From Gemmataceae bacterium (GTDB lineage Bacteria; Planctomycetota; Planctomycetia; Gemmatales; Gemmataceae), in assembly GCA_019694755.1 (NCBI GenBank), contig JAIBBI010000040.1:1-36553 (forward strand): DNA of 36,553 nucleotides, read 5' to 3'. Positions 1 through 7,238 of this stretch are shown one piece after another (position 1 is the first letter of the stretch; every line of letters begins with the position of its first letter). The position numbers and the translations under genes are program-made. The notes under the pieces were generated by a model. The model was not told the DNA's origin and made no database searches. It was given only the letters and a program-made list of their open reading frames with translations.

Positions 1-2064
1 GCGGGGGCCGGCAGCGCGCCCGCGGCCCGCCTGCCGCTGCGCAAGATCGTGCTCTTCTCCTCCGGCGTCGGATTCTTCCAGCGCGAGGGCGAGGTCGACG
101 GCAACGCGAAGATCGACCTGACCTTCCCGGCCGGCGACGTCAACGACCTGCTCAAGAGCCTCACCATTCAGGACCTCGGCGGCGGCCGGGTCCAGGCCGT
201 CGGCTACGACAGCCACGACCCCATCGAACGCACCCTCCGCAGCTATGCCATCAACCTCGCCGACAACCCCAGCCAGGCCGACATCCTGGACCGCGCCCGC
301 GGCGAAAAGGTCGAGGTCACGCTCGTCGCCGGCGGCAGCGCGGTCACCGGGTCCATCCTCGGCATCGAGAAGCACGAGCAAGCCGTCAAGGATGCCAAGA
401 CCGTCGTCGAGTCGCTGAACCTGCTCACGGCCGAGGGCATGCGGTCGATCCGCCTGCCCGACATCGCCCGCGTCCGCTTCCTCAACCCCGCCCTCGAAGC
501 CGAGTTGAAGCGGGCCCTCGACACGCTCTCGCTCAGCCGGGATACGCAGAAGAAGGCCGTCAGCCTGAAGTTCGCCGGCACCGGCAAGCGGCCCGTCCGC
601 GTCAGCTACGTTGTCGAGAATCCGATCTGGAAGACGAGCTATCGCCTCGTGCTCGACAAGGAGGGCAAGCCGTTCCTGCAAGGCTGGGCCGTCGTCGAGA
701 ACCCGACGGACGAGGATTGGAGCGACGTCCGCATGGCCCTCGTCAGTGGCCGGCCGATCAGCTTCAAGATGGACCTGTACTCGCCGCTCTATGTGCCGCG
801 ACCCGTCGTCGAGCCGGAACTGTTCTCGTCGCTGCGACCGCCGACCTATGACGGCGCGATGGACCGCCGGCGGGCCGAGGGCGGCGAAGGCGCCCCGGTC
901 GTCGGCAAGTCGGGCACCGGTTTCGCGGGCGGCTTAGGAGGTGGCGGCGGCGGGCCGATGGCACCGGGCGCACCTGCCGCCGTGCCCGAATATGCGGCCA
1001 AGGGGCGGATGAATCGTGGACTCGTCGACCCGGCGCCATCCGCCGACAAGTCCGGCGAGTCAATGGACCTCGCTCAGGGCGTGTCGTCGGCCGCGCAGGG
1101 GGCGCAGCTCGGCGACTACTTCCAGTACACGCTTGAGGATGCCGTCACCGTCGGTCGTCAGAAGTCGTCGTTGCTGCCCATCGTCAATCAGGAAGTCGGC
1201 GGGGCCCGCGTCTCGATCTACAACCCGCGGACGCACTCCAAGTATCCACTGCTCGGCCTGCGGTTCAAGAACGCGACCAACCTCAGCCTGATGCAGGGCC
1301 CGGTGACGGTGTTCGACGGCACGAGCTATGCCGGCGACGCCCGCCTGCCGGACCTGCAGGCCGGCGAAGAACGGCTGGTGAGCTATGCCATCGACCTGGG
1401 CACGGAAGTCGAGTCGCAGGTGAAGACGCCGCCGGTCGTGTACTCGACGCTCAAGATCGTGAAGGGTGTCCTGCACAGCACCCGCAAGATCCGCGAGGAG
1501 CGCACCTACAAAGCCGTCAACAGGTCGAAGACTGATCGCACGCTCTTGATCGAGCACCCGTACCGCGCCGAGTACAAGCTCACCGGCACGGCCAAGCCGG
1601 CCGAGCGGACCCGCGACCAGTACCGCTTTGAGGTCAAACTCCCGGCCGGGGGCACCGGCACCACCGAGGTCGCCGAGGAACGCGATCTGGAGCAGGTCGT
1701 CGAACTGCTGAACACCAACGAGAACCAGATCCGATTCTACCTCCGGCTGCCCTCGATCACCCCCGCGGTGAAGCAGGCACTCGAAGAGGCGATCAACCTC
1801 CGCGGCAAGCTGGCCCAGGTGCAGAGCAGCCTCGCACTTGTCAACAAGCAACTCGACGAAATCACCAAGGACCAGGCCCGCCTCCGCGCTAACCTGAAGG
1901 AGCTGCCTCCGACCGCCGCGGCCTACAAGCGTTACCTCGAGAAGTTCGATCAGCAGGAATCGCAGATCGAAAAGCTCCAGGCGGAGCAGAAGAAACTCCA
2001 GGACGCGGAGGTTCAGGCCCGCGCCCGGTACGAACAGTTCCTGACCAACCTGAACGTCGAGTGA
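1..2064 (+). CDS. DUF4139 domain protein, 5'-truncated
   Basis: The reading frame is open from base 1, so the true start lies left of the window; the GTG at 49 falls inside the conserved block LRKIVLFSSGVGFF and is unlikely to be the start. About 687 residues are visible. The order is an N-terminal domain resembling those that precede DUF4139, a DUF4139-like beta-rich region, and a glycine/proline/alanine-rich linker near visible residues 305-330. More DUF4139-like sequence follows, and a charged helical C-terminus (roughly 595-683) rich in Glu, Gln, Lys and Leu should form a coiled coil. Related proteins are annotated as DUF4139 or mucoidy-inhibitor-like, and their biochemical role is not established. 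No membrane helix is visible in the part present; a signal peptide could lie upstream. The family call is fairly secure, the function unknown. Confidence 0.8.
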   Translation, partial: AGAGSAPAARLPLRKIVLFSSGVGFFQREGEVDGNAKIDLTFPAGDVNDLLKSLTIQDLGGGRVQAVGYDSHDPIERTLRSYAINLADNPSQADILDRARGEKVEVTLVAGGSAVTGSILGIEKHEQAVKDAKTVVESLNLLTAEGMRSIRLPDIARVRFLNPALEAELKRALDTLSLSRDTQKKAVSLKFAGTGKRPVRVSYVVENPIWKTSYRLVLDKEGKPFLQGWAVVENPTDEDWSDVRMALVSGRPISFKMDLYSPLYVPRPVVEPELFSSLRPPTYDGAMDRRRAEGGEGAPVVGKSGTGFAGGLGGGGGGPMAPGAPAAVPEYAAKGRMNRGLVDPAPSADKSGESMDLAQGVSSAAQGAQLGDYFQYTLEDAVTVGRQKSSLLPIVNQEVGGARVSIYNPRTHSKYPLLGLRFKNATNLSLMQGPVTVFDGTSYAGDARLPDLQAGEERLVSYAIDLGTEVESQVKTPPVVYSTLKIVKGVLHSTRKIREERTYKAVNRSKTDRTLLIEHPYRAEYKLTGTAKPAERTRDQYRFEVKLPAGGTGTTEVAEERDLEQVVELLNTNENQIRFYLRLPSITPAVKQALEEAINLRGKLAQVQSSLALVNKQLDEITKDQARLRANLKELPPTAAAYKRYLEKFDQQESQIEKLQAEQKKLQDAEVQARARYEQFLTNLNVE

Positions 2065-2141
2065 CGTCCTCGCCTTGATCCGGCCGGGCCGGGCGCGCAT
2101 CATAATGGGTACCCACCCTCCGCGCCCGAGTTCGGCCGACA

Positions 2142-4316
2142 ATGCTGCGCTGTCTCGTTCTCATGCTCGCCCTCCCGGCGGTCGCCCGCGCGGCCGACTT
2201 CCGCACCGACGTGATGGCCGTGCTGTCGCGGGCAGGCTGCAATCAGGGTGCGTGCCACGGCAACGCCAACGGCAAGGGCGGCTTCAAGCTCAGCCTCCGC
2301 GGCGAAGACGCAACGGCCGACTACAACGCCATCGTCCGCGACCAGTTCGGCCGGCGGTGCAACGCCCTCACCCCCGACGAGTCGCTTCTGCTCCTCAAAT
2401 CCGGCGGCCGACTGCCCCACGAGGGCGGCGTCCGGTTCAGCCGATCGTCTCCCGAATACAAGATCCTCCGCGACTGGATCGGAGCCGGCATGCCCGACGC
2501 GCCGACCCCAGCCCTGCGTGAGCTGACCGTATCGCCGGGCGAAGCGATTGTCGTCGCACCCACCGACCGCGTCGCATTGAAGGCCGTCGCACACTTTGCC
2601 GATGGTGCGACCCTCGATGTGACATCGCTCTGCACGTTCGAACTCGGCATGGCCGGCATCGCGACCGTGGACGGCAGCGGCCTGGTCACGCGGATCAAAC
2701 CCGGCTCGGTGCCGGTGCTGGTCCGCTTTCTGGATCGGCAGGTGCCGGTCATGGTGTCGTTCGTGCCGGACCGGGCCGCGGCCTGGCCGGCCGACGCGGT
2801 GGCCGAGAATGTCATTGATGAAACCGTGTTCGCACGCCTGCGCCGGCTGCACGTCGCACCGAGCGGGCGGGTGGATGATGCCACGTTCCTCCGCCGCGTG
2901 TTTCTCGACACACTCGGCATCCTGCCCACGGTCGACGAGGCACGCGCTTTCCTCGCCGACCCGGCCACGGACAAGCGGGCCCGGCTGATCGATCGACTGC
3001 TGCGCCGGCCCGAGTTCGACGAGTTCTGGGCCCAGAAGTGGTCCGACGTACTGCACAACGAGGAGCGCACGCTCGATGCGAAGGGCGTGTCGGCCTACTA
3101 CCAGTGGTTCCGCAAGCAGTCGGCCGACAACGTGACGCTCCCCGAACTGGCCCGCGCCGTGATCGCCGGGCGAGGCTCGACGTATGCCGACCCGCCGGCC
3201 AACTTCTACCGCGCATTGCGTGAACCATACGCCCGGGCCGAGGCGGTCGCGCAGGCATTCCTCGGCATCCGCATCCAGTGTGCGAAGTGCCACAACCACC
3301 CGTTCGACCGCTGGACGCAGGACGACTACCACAGCTTTGCCGCGCTGTTCAGCCGAGTGAATTACCGCGTCGTCGAGAATCGCCGGACGGACCCGAACGA
3401 TCACCACGCCTTCATCGGCGAGCAGATCGTCTTCGAATCCCCGGTCGGCGAACTGAAGCACCCGCGCGACGGGGCGGCCGTCGTGCCGCGACTGCTCGGC
3501 GAGGCCCGCGCCGTCCCGCCCGACGCGCGGTTGCAGACGCTGGCCGACTGGATGGCCGACCCGGCCAACCCGTTCTTCGCCCGCACGCAGGTGAACCGGA
3601 TCTGGTACCACTTCTTCGGCCGGGGCATCGTGGAGCCCAGCGACGACTTCCGCCTGGCCAACCCGCCCGCTCACCCGGAACTGCTCGCCGCGCTGACCGC
3701 CGAGTTCCGTAAGACCGGCGGCGACCTGCGACACATCGTGCGCCTGATCCTCAACTCGCGGGTCTACCAGTCGTCGTCGACGGCGAACGAACCGAATTCC
3801 GACGATGCATCGTTCGCGCGGTCGCTGGTGCAGCCATTGGAGGCCGAGCAATTGCTCGACGCGATCGGCCAGGCGCTCGGCCGGCCCGCCAAGTTCGATA
3901 ACTACCCGGCGGGCCTGCGGGCCGGGCAGATCCCCGAGTTACCCGCGCCGAGCCGACGCAAGGAGTCGGATGCGGCCCGCTTCCTCCGCCTGTTCGGCAA
4001 ACCGGACCGCCTTCTCGGCTGTGAGTGCGAACGCACCGAAGATGCCACGGTGGTCCAGGCGGCGCAACTGCTCACCGGCGACATCGTGCAGAAGGCGATT
4101 GCCGCCCCCGAAGGCCGGCTGACCGCGTTGATGACTCAGGGCAAGTCCGACACGGAGATTGTCGAGACGCTTTACCTTGCGGCCCTGTCCCGCTACCCGA
4201 CCGACGCGGAACGCTCGGCGGCCGGGCGTTATCTGCACGGCCGGGACCGCCGGGCCGCTCTCGAAGATTTCGCGTGGAGCCTGCTCAACACCAAGGAGTT
4301 TCTCCTGCGCCGCTGA
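2142..4316 (+). CDS. DUF1549/DUF1553 (planctomycete cytochrome-like) secreted protein
   Basis: A 724-residue protein with a short hydrophobic signal peptide ending near ARAAD (residue 19). Residues 33-39 read CNQGACH, a CX4CH haem-type motif. Residues about 126-207 look like a group-2 bacterial Ig-like domain. A PSCyt2/DUF1549 region (about 225-430) contains a second haem-type motif, CAKCH, at 380-384 followed by NHPFDRW. DUF1553 fills the C-terminus (about 460-720) with the typical ANPFFARTQVNRIWYHFFG segment. The combination is characteristic of Planctomycetes and related phyla, where such proteins are predicted to be exported; the substrate is unknown. The ATG at 2142 directly precedes the signal peptide, although no good Shine-Dalgarno is visible. 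The gap from the DUF4139 gene is 77 bp. Confidence 0.9.
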   Translation: MLRCLVLMLALPAVARAADFRTDVMAVLSRAGCNQGACHGNANGKGGFKLSLRGEDATADYNAIVRDQFGRRCNALTPDESLLLLKSGGRLPHEGGVRFSRSSPEYKILRDWIGAGMPDAPTPALRELTVSPGEAIVVAPTDRVALKAVAHFADGATLDVTSLCTFELGMAGIATVDGSGLVTRIKPGSVPVLVRFLDRQVPVMVSFVPDRAAAWPADAVAENVIDETVFARLRRLHVAPSGRVDDATFLRRVFLDTLGILPTVDEARAFLADPATDKRARLIDRLLRRPEFDEFWAQKWSDVLHNEERTLDAKGVSAYYQWFRKQSADNVTLPELARAVIAGRGSTYADPPANFYRALREPYARAEAVAQAFLGIRIQCAKCHNHPFDRWTQDDYHSFAALFSRVNYRVVENRRTDPNDHHAFIGEQIVFESPVGELKHPRDGAAVVPRLLGEARAVPPDARLQTLADWMADPANPFFARTQVNRIWYHFFGRGIVEPSDDFRLANPPAHPELLAALTAEFRKTGGDLRHIVRLILNSRVYQSSSTANEPNSDDASFARSLVQPLEAEQLLDAIGQALGRPAKFDNYPAGLRAGQIPELPAPSRRKESDAARFLRLFGKPDRLLGCECERTEDATVVQAAQLLTGDIVQKAIAAPEGRLTALMTQGKSDTEIVETLYLAALSRYPTDAERSAAGRYLHGRDRRAALEDFAWSLLNTKEFLLRR

Positions 4317-4325
4317 TCCATACAC

Positions 4326-4341
4326 CAGCGGGGTGCCGCTG
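4326..4341 (+). other. Small intergenic hairpin between the DUF1549 gene and galM
   Basis: CAGCGG and CCGCTG pair as a 6-bp stem closed by a GGTG loop, ten bases after the DUF1549/DUF1553 stop codon. There is no T-run after it, so it may be a weak terminator, an mRNA-processing element or chance in GC-rich DNA. Confidence 0.25.
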
Positions 4342-4361
4342 CACTTTCGGGAGTCGTGCCG

Positions 4362-5450
4362 ATGAAGTTCCTCGCGCTGTGTCTCGTACTGCTGCTCGTC
4401 GTGCCTGCCGTCGCCGACGAGCCCAATCCGAAAGTCGTCGGCAAGGTCGACGGGCAGGACGTCCACGAGTTTACGCTCTCGGCCGGCAAGATCACGATGA
4501 AGGTGCTGAGCTACGGCGGCATCGTCCGCGAACTGCACGTGCCGGACAAGGCGGGCAAGACCGCCGACGTGGTCCTCGGCTTCGACACGGTCGACGAGTA
4601 TGTGAAGAGCAGCCCGTACTTCGGCTGCCTCACCGGCCGGGTGGCCAACCGGATCGCCCGCGGCAAGTTCACCCTCGACGGCAAAACGTACACGCTGGCC
4701 ACGAACAACGACCCCAACCACCTGCACGGCGGCGTGAAGGGCTTCGACAAGCGGGTCTGGGCCTGTAAACAGGTCAAGCCCAACAGCCTGCAACTGAGCT
4801 ACTCGAGTGCGGACGGCGAGGAAGGCTACCCGGGCAAGCTCGACGTGACCGTGACCTACATGCTGACGCCGGAAGGCGAATGGCACATCAATTACGAGGC
4901 GAAGACCGACAAGGCGACGCCGGTCAACCTGACGCAGCACGCGTACTTCAACCTCGCCGGCCACGCGGCCGGGACGATCCTCGACCACATGCTCGAAATC
5001 CGCGCCGACAGCTACACGGAATGCGACGCGACGCTGATCCCCACCGGTGAATTGAAGAGCGTGAGCGGCACGCCGTTCGACTTCCGCGCCCCGACGGCAA
5101 TCGGCAAGCGGATCAAGGAGACCGGCCTCGAACCGGCCGGCTACGACCTCAACTACGCCCTGTCCCGTGGCCCGTCGCTCGCACCGAAGTGCGCGACTGT
5201 CAGGGACCCGAAGAGTGGCCGGGCCATGGAGGTTTACACGACGGAACCAGGCGTTCAGCTTTACACCGCCAACCATCAGACCGGCCAGACTATCGGCAAA
5301 GGCAAAGTCGCCTACCCGCAGTACTGCGGCTTCTGCCTCGAATGCCAGCACTTCCCCGATGCGATCAATCAGCCGAAGTTCGCCTCGGTGGTCCTGAAGC
5401 CGGGCGAGACCTACCGGCAGAAGACGATCTACCGGTTCCTGGCGGAGTAA
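4362..5450 (+). CDS. galM: Aldose 1-epimerase (galactose mutarotase), secreted
   Basis: A 362-residue GalM-family protein that interconverts alpha and beta anomers of aldoses. An N-terminal signal peptide (about residues 1-19, ending PAVADE) implies export, unlike the cytosolic E. coli enzyme. Family motifs are present: YGGIVREL near 51-58, GRVANRIARGKF near 92-103, NHLHGG at 119-124, the catalytic-acid histidine H193 in TQHAYFNL, and the catalytic-base glutamate E327 in GFCLECQHFPDA. The ATG at 4362 is preferred over the in-frame GTG at 4356 because CGGGAG ends eight bases before it and because the signal peptide begins MKFLAL. The cytosine deaminase start follows four bases after the stop, so the two are probably cotranscribed. 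Confidence 0.93.
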   Translation: MKFLALCLVLLLVVPAVADEPNPKVVGKVDGQDVHEFTLSAGKITMKVLSYGGIVRELHVPDKAGKTADVVLGFDTVDEYVKSSPYFGCLTGRVANRIARGKFTLDGKTYTLATNNDPNHLHGGVKGFDKRVWACKQVKPNSLQLSYSSADGEEGYPGKLDVTVTYMLTPEGEWHINYEAKTDKATPVNLTQHAYFNLAGHAAGTILDHMLEIRADSYTECDATLIPTGELKSVSGTPFDFRAPTAIGKRIKETGLEPAGYDLNYALSRGPSLAPKCATVRDPKSGRAMEVYTTEPGVQLYTANHQTGQTIGKGKVAYPQYCGFCLECQHFPDAINQPKFASVVLKPGETYRQKTIYRFLAE

Positions 5451-5454
5451 TCCG

Positions 5455-5898
5455 GTGGACCATCAGGCCATGCTCGCGGTCGCCATTGAGGAAGCCCGCC
5501 GGGGGCTGGCTGAGGGCGGCATCCCCATCGGAGCGGCCCTGTTCCGTACCGACGGCACGCTGCTGGGCAGGGGTCACAACCAGCGCGTGCAGCGCGGCGA
5601 CCCCAGCGTCCACGGCGAGACCGACGCCTTCCGCAACGCGGGGCGGCAGCGGAGTTACCGCGACACCATCATGGTCACGACGCTTGCTCCGTGCTGGTAC
5701 TGCAGCGGCCTCGTCCGCCAGTTCCGCATCCCCACCGTGATCGTGGGCGAATCAAAGACGTTTCAGGGCGGGATCGACTGGCTCCGCGAGCACGGCGTCA
5801 CCGTGATTGACATGCAGTCGAAAGAATGCATCGACCTGCTCGGCCAATTCATCGCCGCCCACCCCGAAGTCTGGAACGAGGACATCGGGGAGGAGTAG
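5455..5898 (+). CDS. Cytosine deaminase, Fcy1-type (nucleobase deaminase)
   Basis: A 147-residue zinc-dependent deaminase of the CDA fold. The zinc site is HGE (H53, with E55 as proton shuttle) plus PCWYC (C80, C83). The overall length, the VGESKTFQGG segment and the C-terminal PEVWNEDIGEE resemble yeast Fcy1 cytosine deaminase, whose end reads PQDWFEDIGE, more than tRNA adenosine deaminase TadA or guanine deaminase. The likely reaction is cytosine to uracil plus ammonia in pyrimidine salvage, in the cytosol. The start is GTG at 5455, four bases after galM. The convergent M16 gene ends three bases beyond, with no terminator between. Substrate specificity is inferred from motifs only; another base or a pterin remains possible. 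Confidence 0.85.
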   Translation: MDHQAMLAVAIEEARRGLAEGGIPIGAALFRTDGTLLGRGHNQRVQRGDPSVHGETDAFRNAGRQRSYRDTIMVTTLAPCWYCSGLVRQFRIPTVIVGESKTFQGGIDWLREHGVTVIDMQSKECIDLLGQFIAAHPEVWNEDIGEE

Positions 5899-5901
5899 TA
5901 T

Positions 5902-7128
5902 CTAGACCGTCTCCAGCGGCCCGAACGCCAGGCTGGTGGCGTTTGTCAGCGGATACCGGTCGAGCACCTGGCGGATGGTCGACAGGTCGACTGCCTCGAA
6001 CGCGCTCAATTCGTCGTCGACGCTGCGGTATTTGCCCAGATAGGTCCAGGCCATGCCGAGCGCCTGCAACCGGCCCATCGGCCGTTCGCTGCCACGCACG
6101 ACCCGGCTGAGCACCTTGCTCTTGGCCTGCTGCAACTCCTCAGCCGAGAGTCCGTCTTTCTGGACCTCGGCAAACACTCTCTGGACGCGGGCCAGGTTCT
6201 CGGCCGTCTGCCCCGGTTCGCCGCTGTATGACGTGTAGAAAATGCCCGTGCCTTCGTACTCGTGGTAGCTCGTGTCGGCCGACTCGGCATAGCCGGGGTC
6301 GACGAGTTCCCAGTAGAGTCGGCTCCCGGAATCGTCGCCGAGCGCGGTCGCCAGCAGGTCGGCGGCATGGCGGAGCGGATCGTCGGCCGCGGGCGCCGGC
6401 GCGAGCAGGACGACGTGCTCCTGCGTGACAGTCGCCTTGGTCACGGTCTTGTGCGTGCCCGGCCCCTTGGCCGGGCGGATGTTCTGCCGGCCGACCGGCC
6501 CCGACTCCCATTGCCCGCACGCCTTCGTGACCAGCGCGATGAGGTTGTTCCAGTCGTAGTTGCCGGCCGCGACCACGGTGATGTTCGGGGCGACGTACCG
6601 TCGGCGGAAGTACGAGTGCATCCGGTCGCGGGTCATGGCGCGGATACTCTCCTGCGTGCCAAGCACGGCCGGCCCGAGCGGGTGCTCGCCGAAGTAGTGA
6701 CGCTTCGCATTATCGAACGTCGCCCAGCCCGGCTGATCGTCGTACATCCCGATCTCTTCGAGGATGACGTTCTTCTCCATGTCGAAATCTTCGTCCCGCA
6801 GGCTGGGCCGGAGAATGTCGGCAAGGATGTCCGTCGCCTGCGGCAGATACTCGGGCAGCACGGCCGCGTAGAAGACGGTGTTCTCTTCGCTCGTGTAAGC
6901 GTTGTAATTCGCGCCGATGCGGTCGAAGTCCTTGTTGACGTCGAGGGCGGTCCGCCGGGGTGTCCCCTTGAAGACCATGTGCTCGAGGTAATGCGACAGG
7001 CCGGCCTCTTCGGGCGACTCGTCGCGCGACCCCGTCCGGACGAAAAAGCCGATCGCCACCGACCGGGTCTGCGGCAGTATCTCGCCGATAATGGTCAACC
7101 CGTTGGGCAGCGTGTGCTTCTGAAACAT
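5902..7128 (-). CDS. M16 family zinc metallopeptidase (pitrilysin/processing-peptidase type)
   Basis: A 408-residue M16B-size protein. The inverted zinc motif HxxEH is intact as HYLEH at residues 46-50, and the third ligand is E124 or E125 in NVILEEIGMYDDQP, at the usual distance. The C-terminal half carries the second M16 domain. There is no signal peptide, so cytosolic action is expected. M16B enzymes act as homodimers or as heterodimers with a catalytically dead partner; such a partner-like gene lies at 11778-13013 rather than next door. The ATG at 7128 begins MFQKHTLPNGLT, the standard N-terminus. Upstream lies a palindromic repeat and then leuS on the same strand. Confidence 0.93.
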   Translation of the reverse strand: MFQKHTLPNGLTIIGEILPQTRSVAIGFFVRTGSRDESPEEAGLSHYLEHMVFKGTPRRTALDVNKDFDRIGANYNAYTSEENTVFYAAVLPEYLPQATDILADILRPSLRDEDFDMEKNVILEEIGMYDDQPGWATFDNAKRHYFGEHPLGPAVLGTQESIRAMTRDRMHSYFRRRYVAPNITVVAAGNYDWNNLIALVTKACGQWESGPVGRQNIRPAKGPGTHKTVTKATVTQEHVVLLAPAPAADDPLRHAADLLATALGDDSGSRLYWELVDPGYAESADTSYHEYEGTGIFYTSYSGEPGQTAENLARVQRVFAEVQKDGLSAEELQQAKSKVLSRVVRGSERPMGRLQALGMAWTYLGKYRSVDDELSAFEAVDLSTIRQVLDRYPLTNATSLAFGPLETV

Positions 7129-7148
7129 TCTTGCCTCTCAATTCGATA

Positions 7149-7230
7149 TAGCCACAGATGAACACGGATTCACACAGATCAGAGAATCAAATTCGTGTTA
7201 TCTGCGTTCATCTGTGTTCATCTGTGGCTA
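7149..7230. repeat. AT-rich imperfect palindrome, MITE/REP-like intergenic repeat
   Basis: TAGCCACAGATGAACAC at 7149-7165 is a perfect 17-base inverted match to GTGTTCATCTGTGGCTA at 7214-7230. The next 14 bases inward pair at 10 of 14 positions, giving arms of about 31 bases around a short loop. The right arm also repeats GTTCATCTG directly. Base composition is far more AT-rich than the flanking genes. It fills the gap between leuS and the M16 gene, so it can also form a hairpin in a leuS-M16 transcript. I recall similar CCACAGATGAACAC palindromes scattered in unrelated bacterial genomes; that recollection is not checked here. Confidence 0.75.
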
Positions 7231-7238
7231 GTTTTGTC

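Noticed and set aside
2075-2106. TTGATC ... CATAAT as a promoter for the DUF1549 gene
   Set aside because: The spacer is 20 bases, longer than normal, and no better pair is visible; not strong enough to annotate.
1060-3851. Long minus-strand open frames (about 360 and 583 codons) opposite the DUF4139 and DUF1549 genes
   Set aside because: They are antisense shadows produced by high-GC codon use. The plus-strand frames have recognisable domains; these translate to Arg/Val/Gly/Asp-rich text with no motif.
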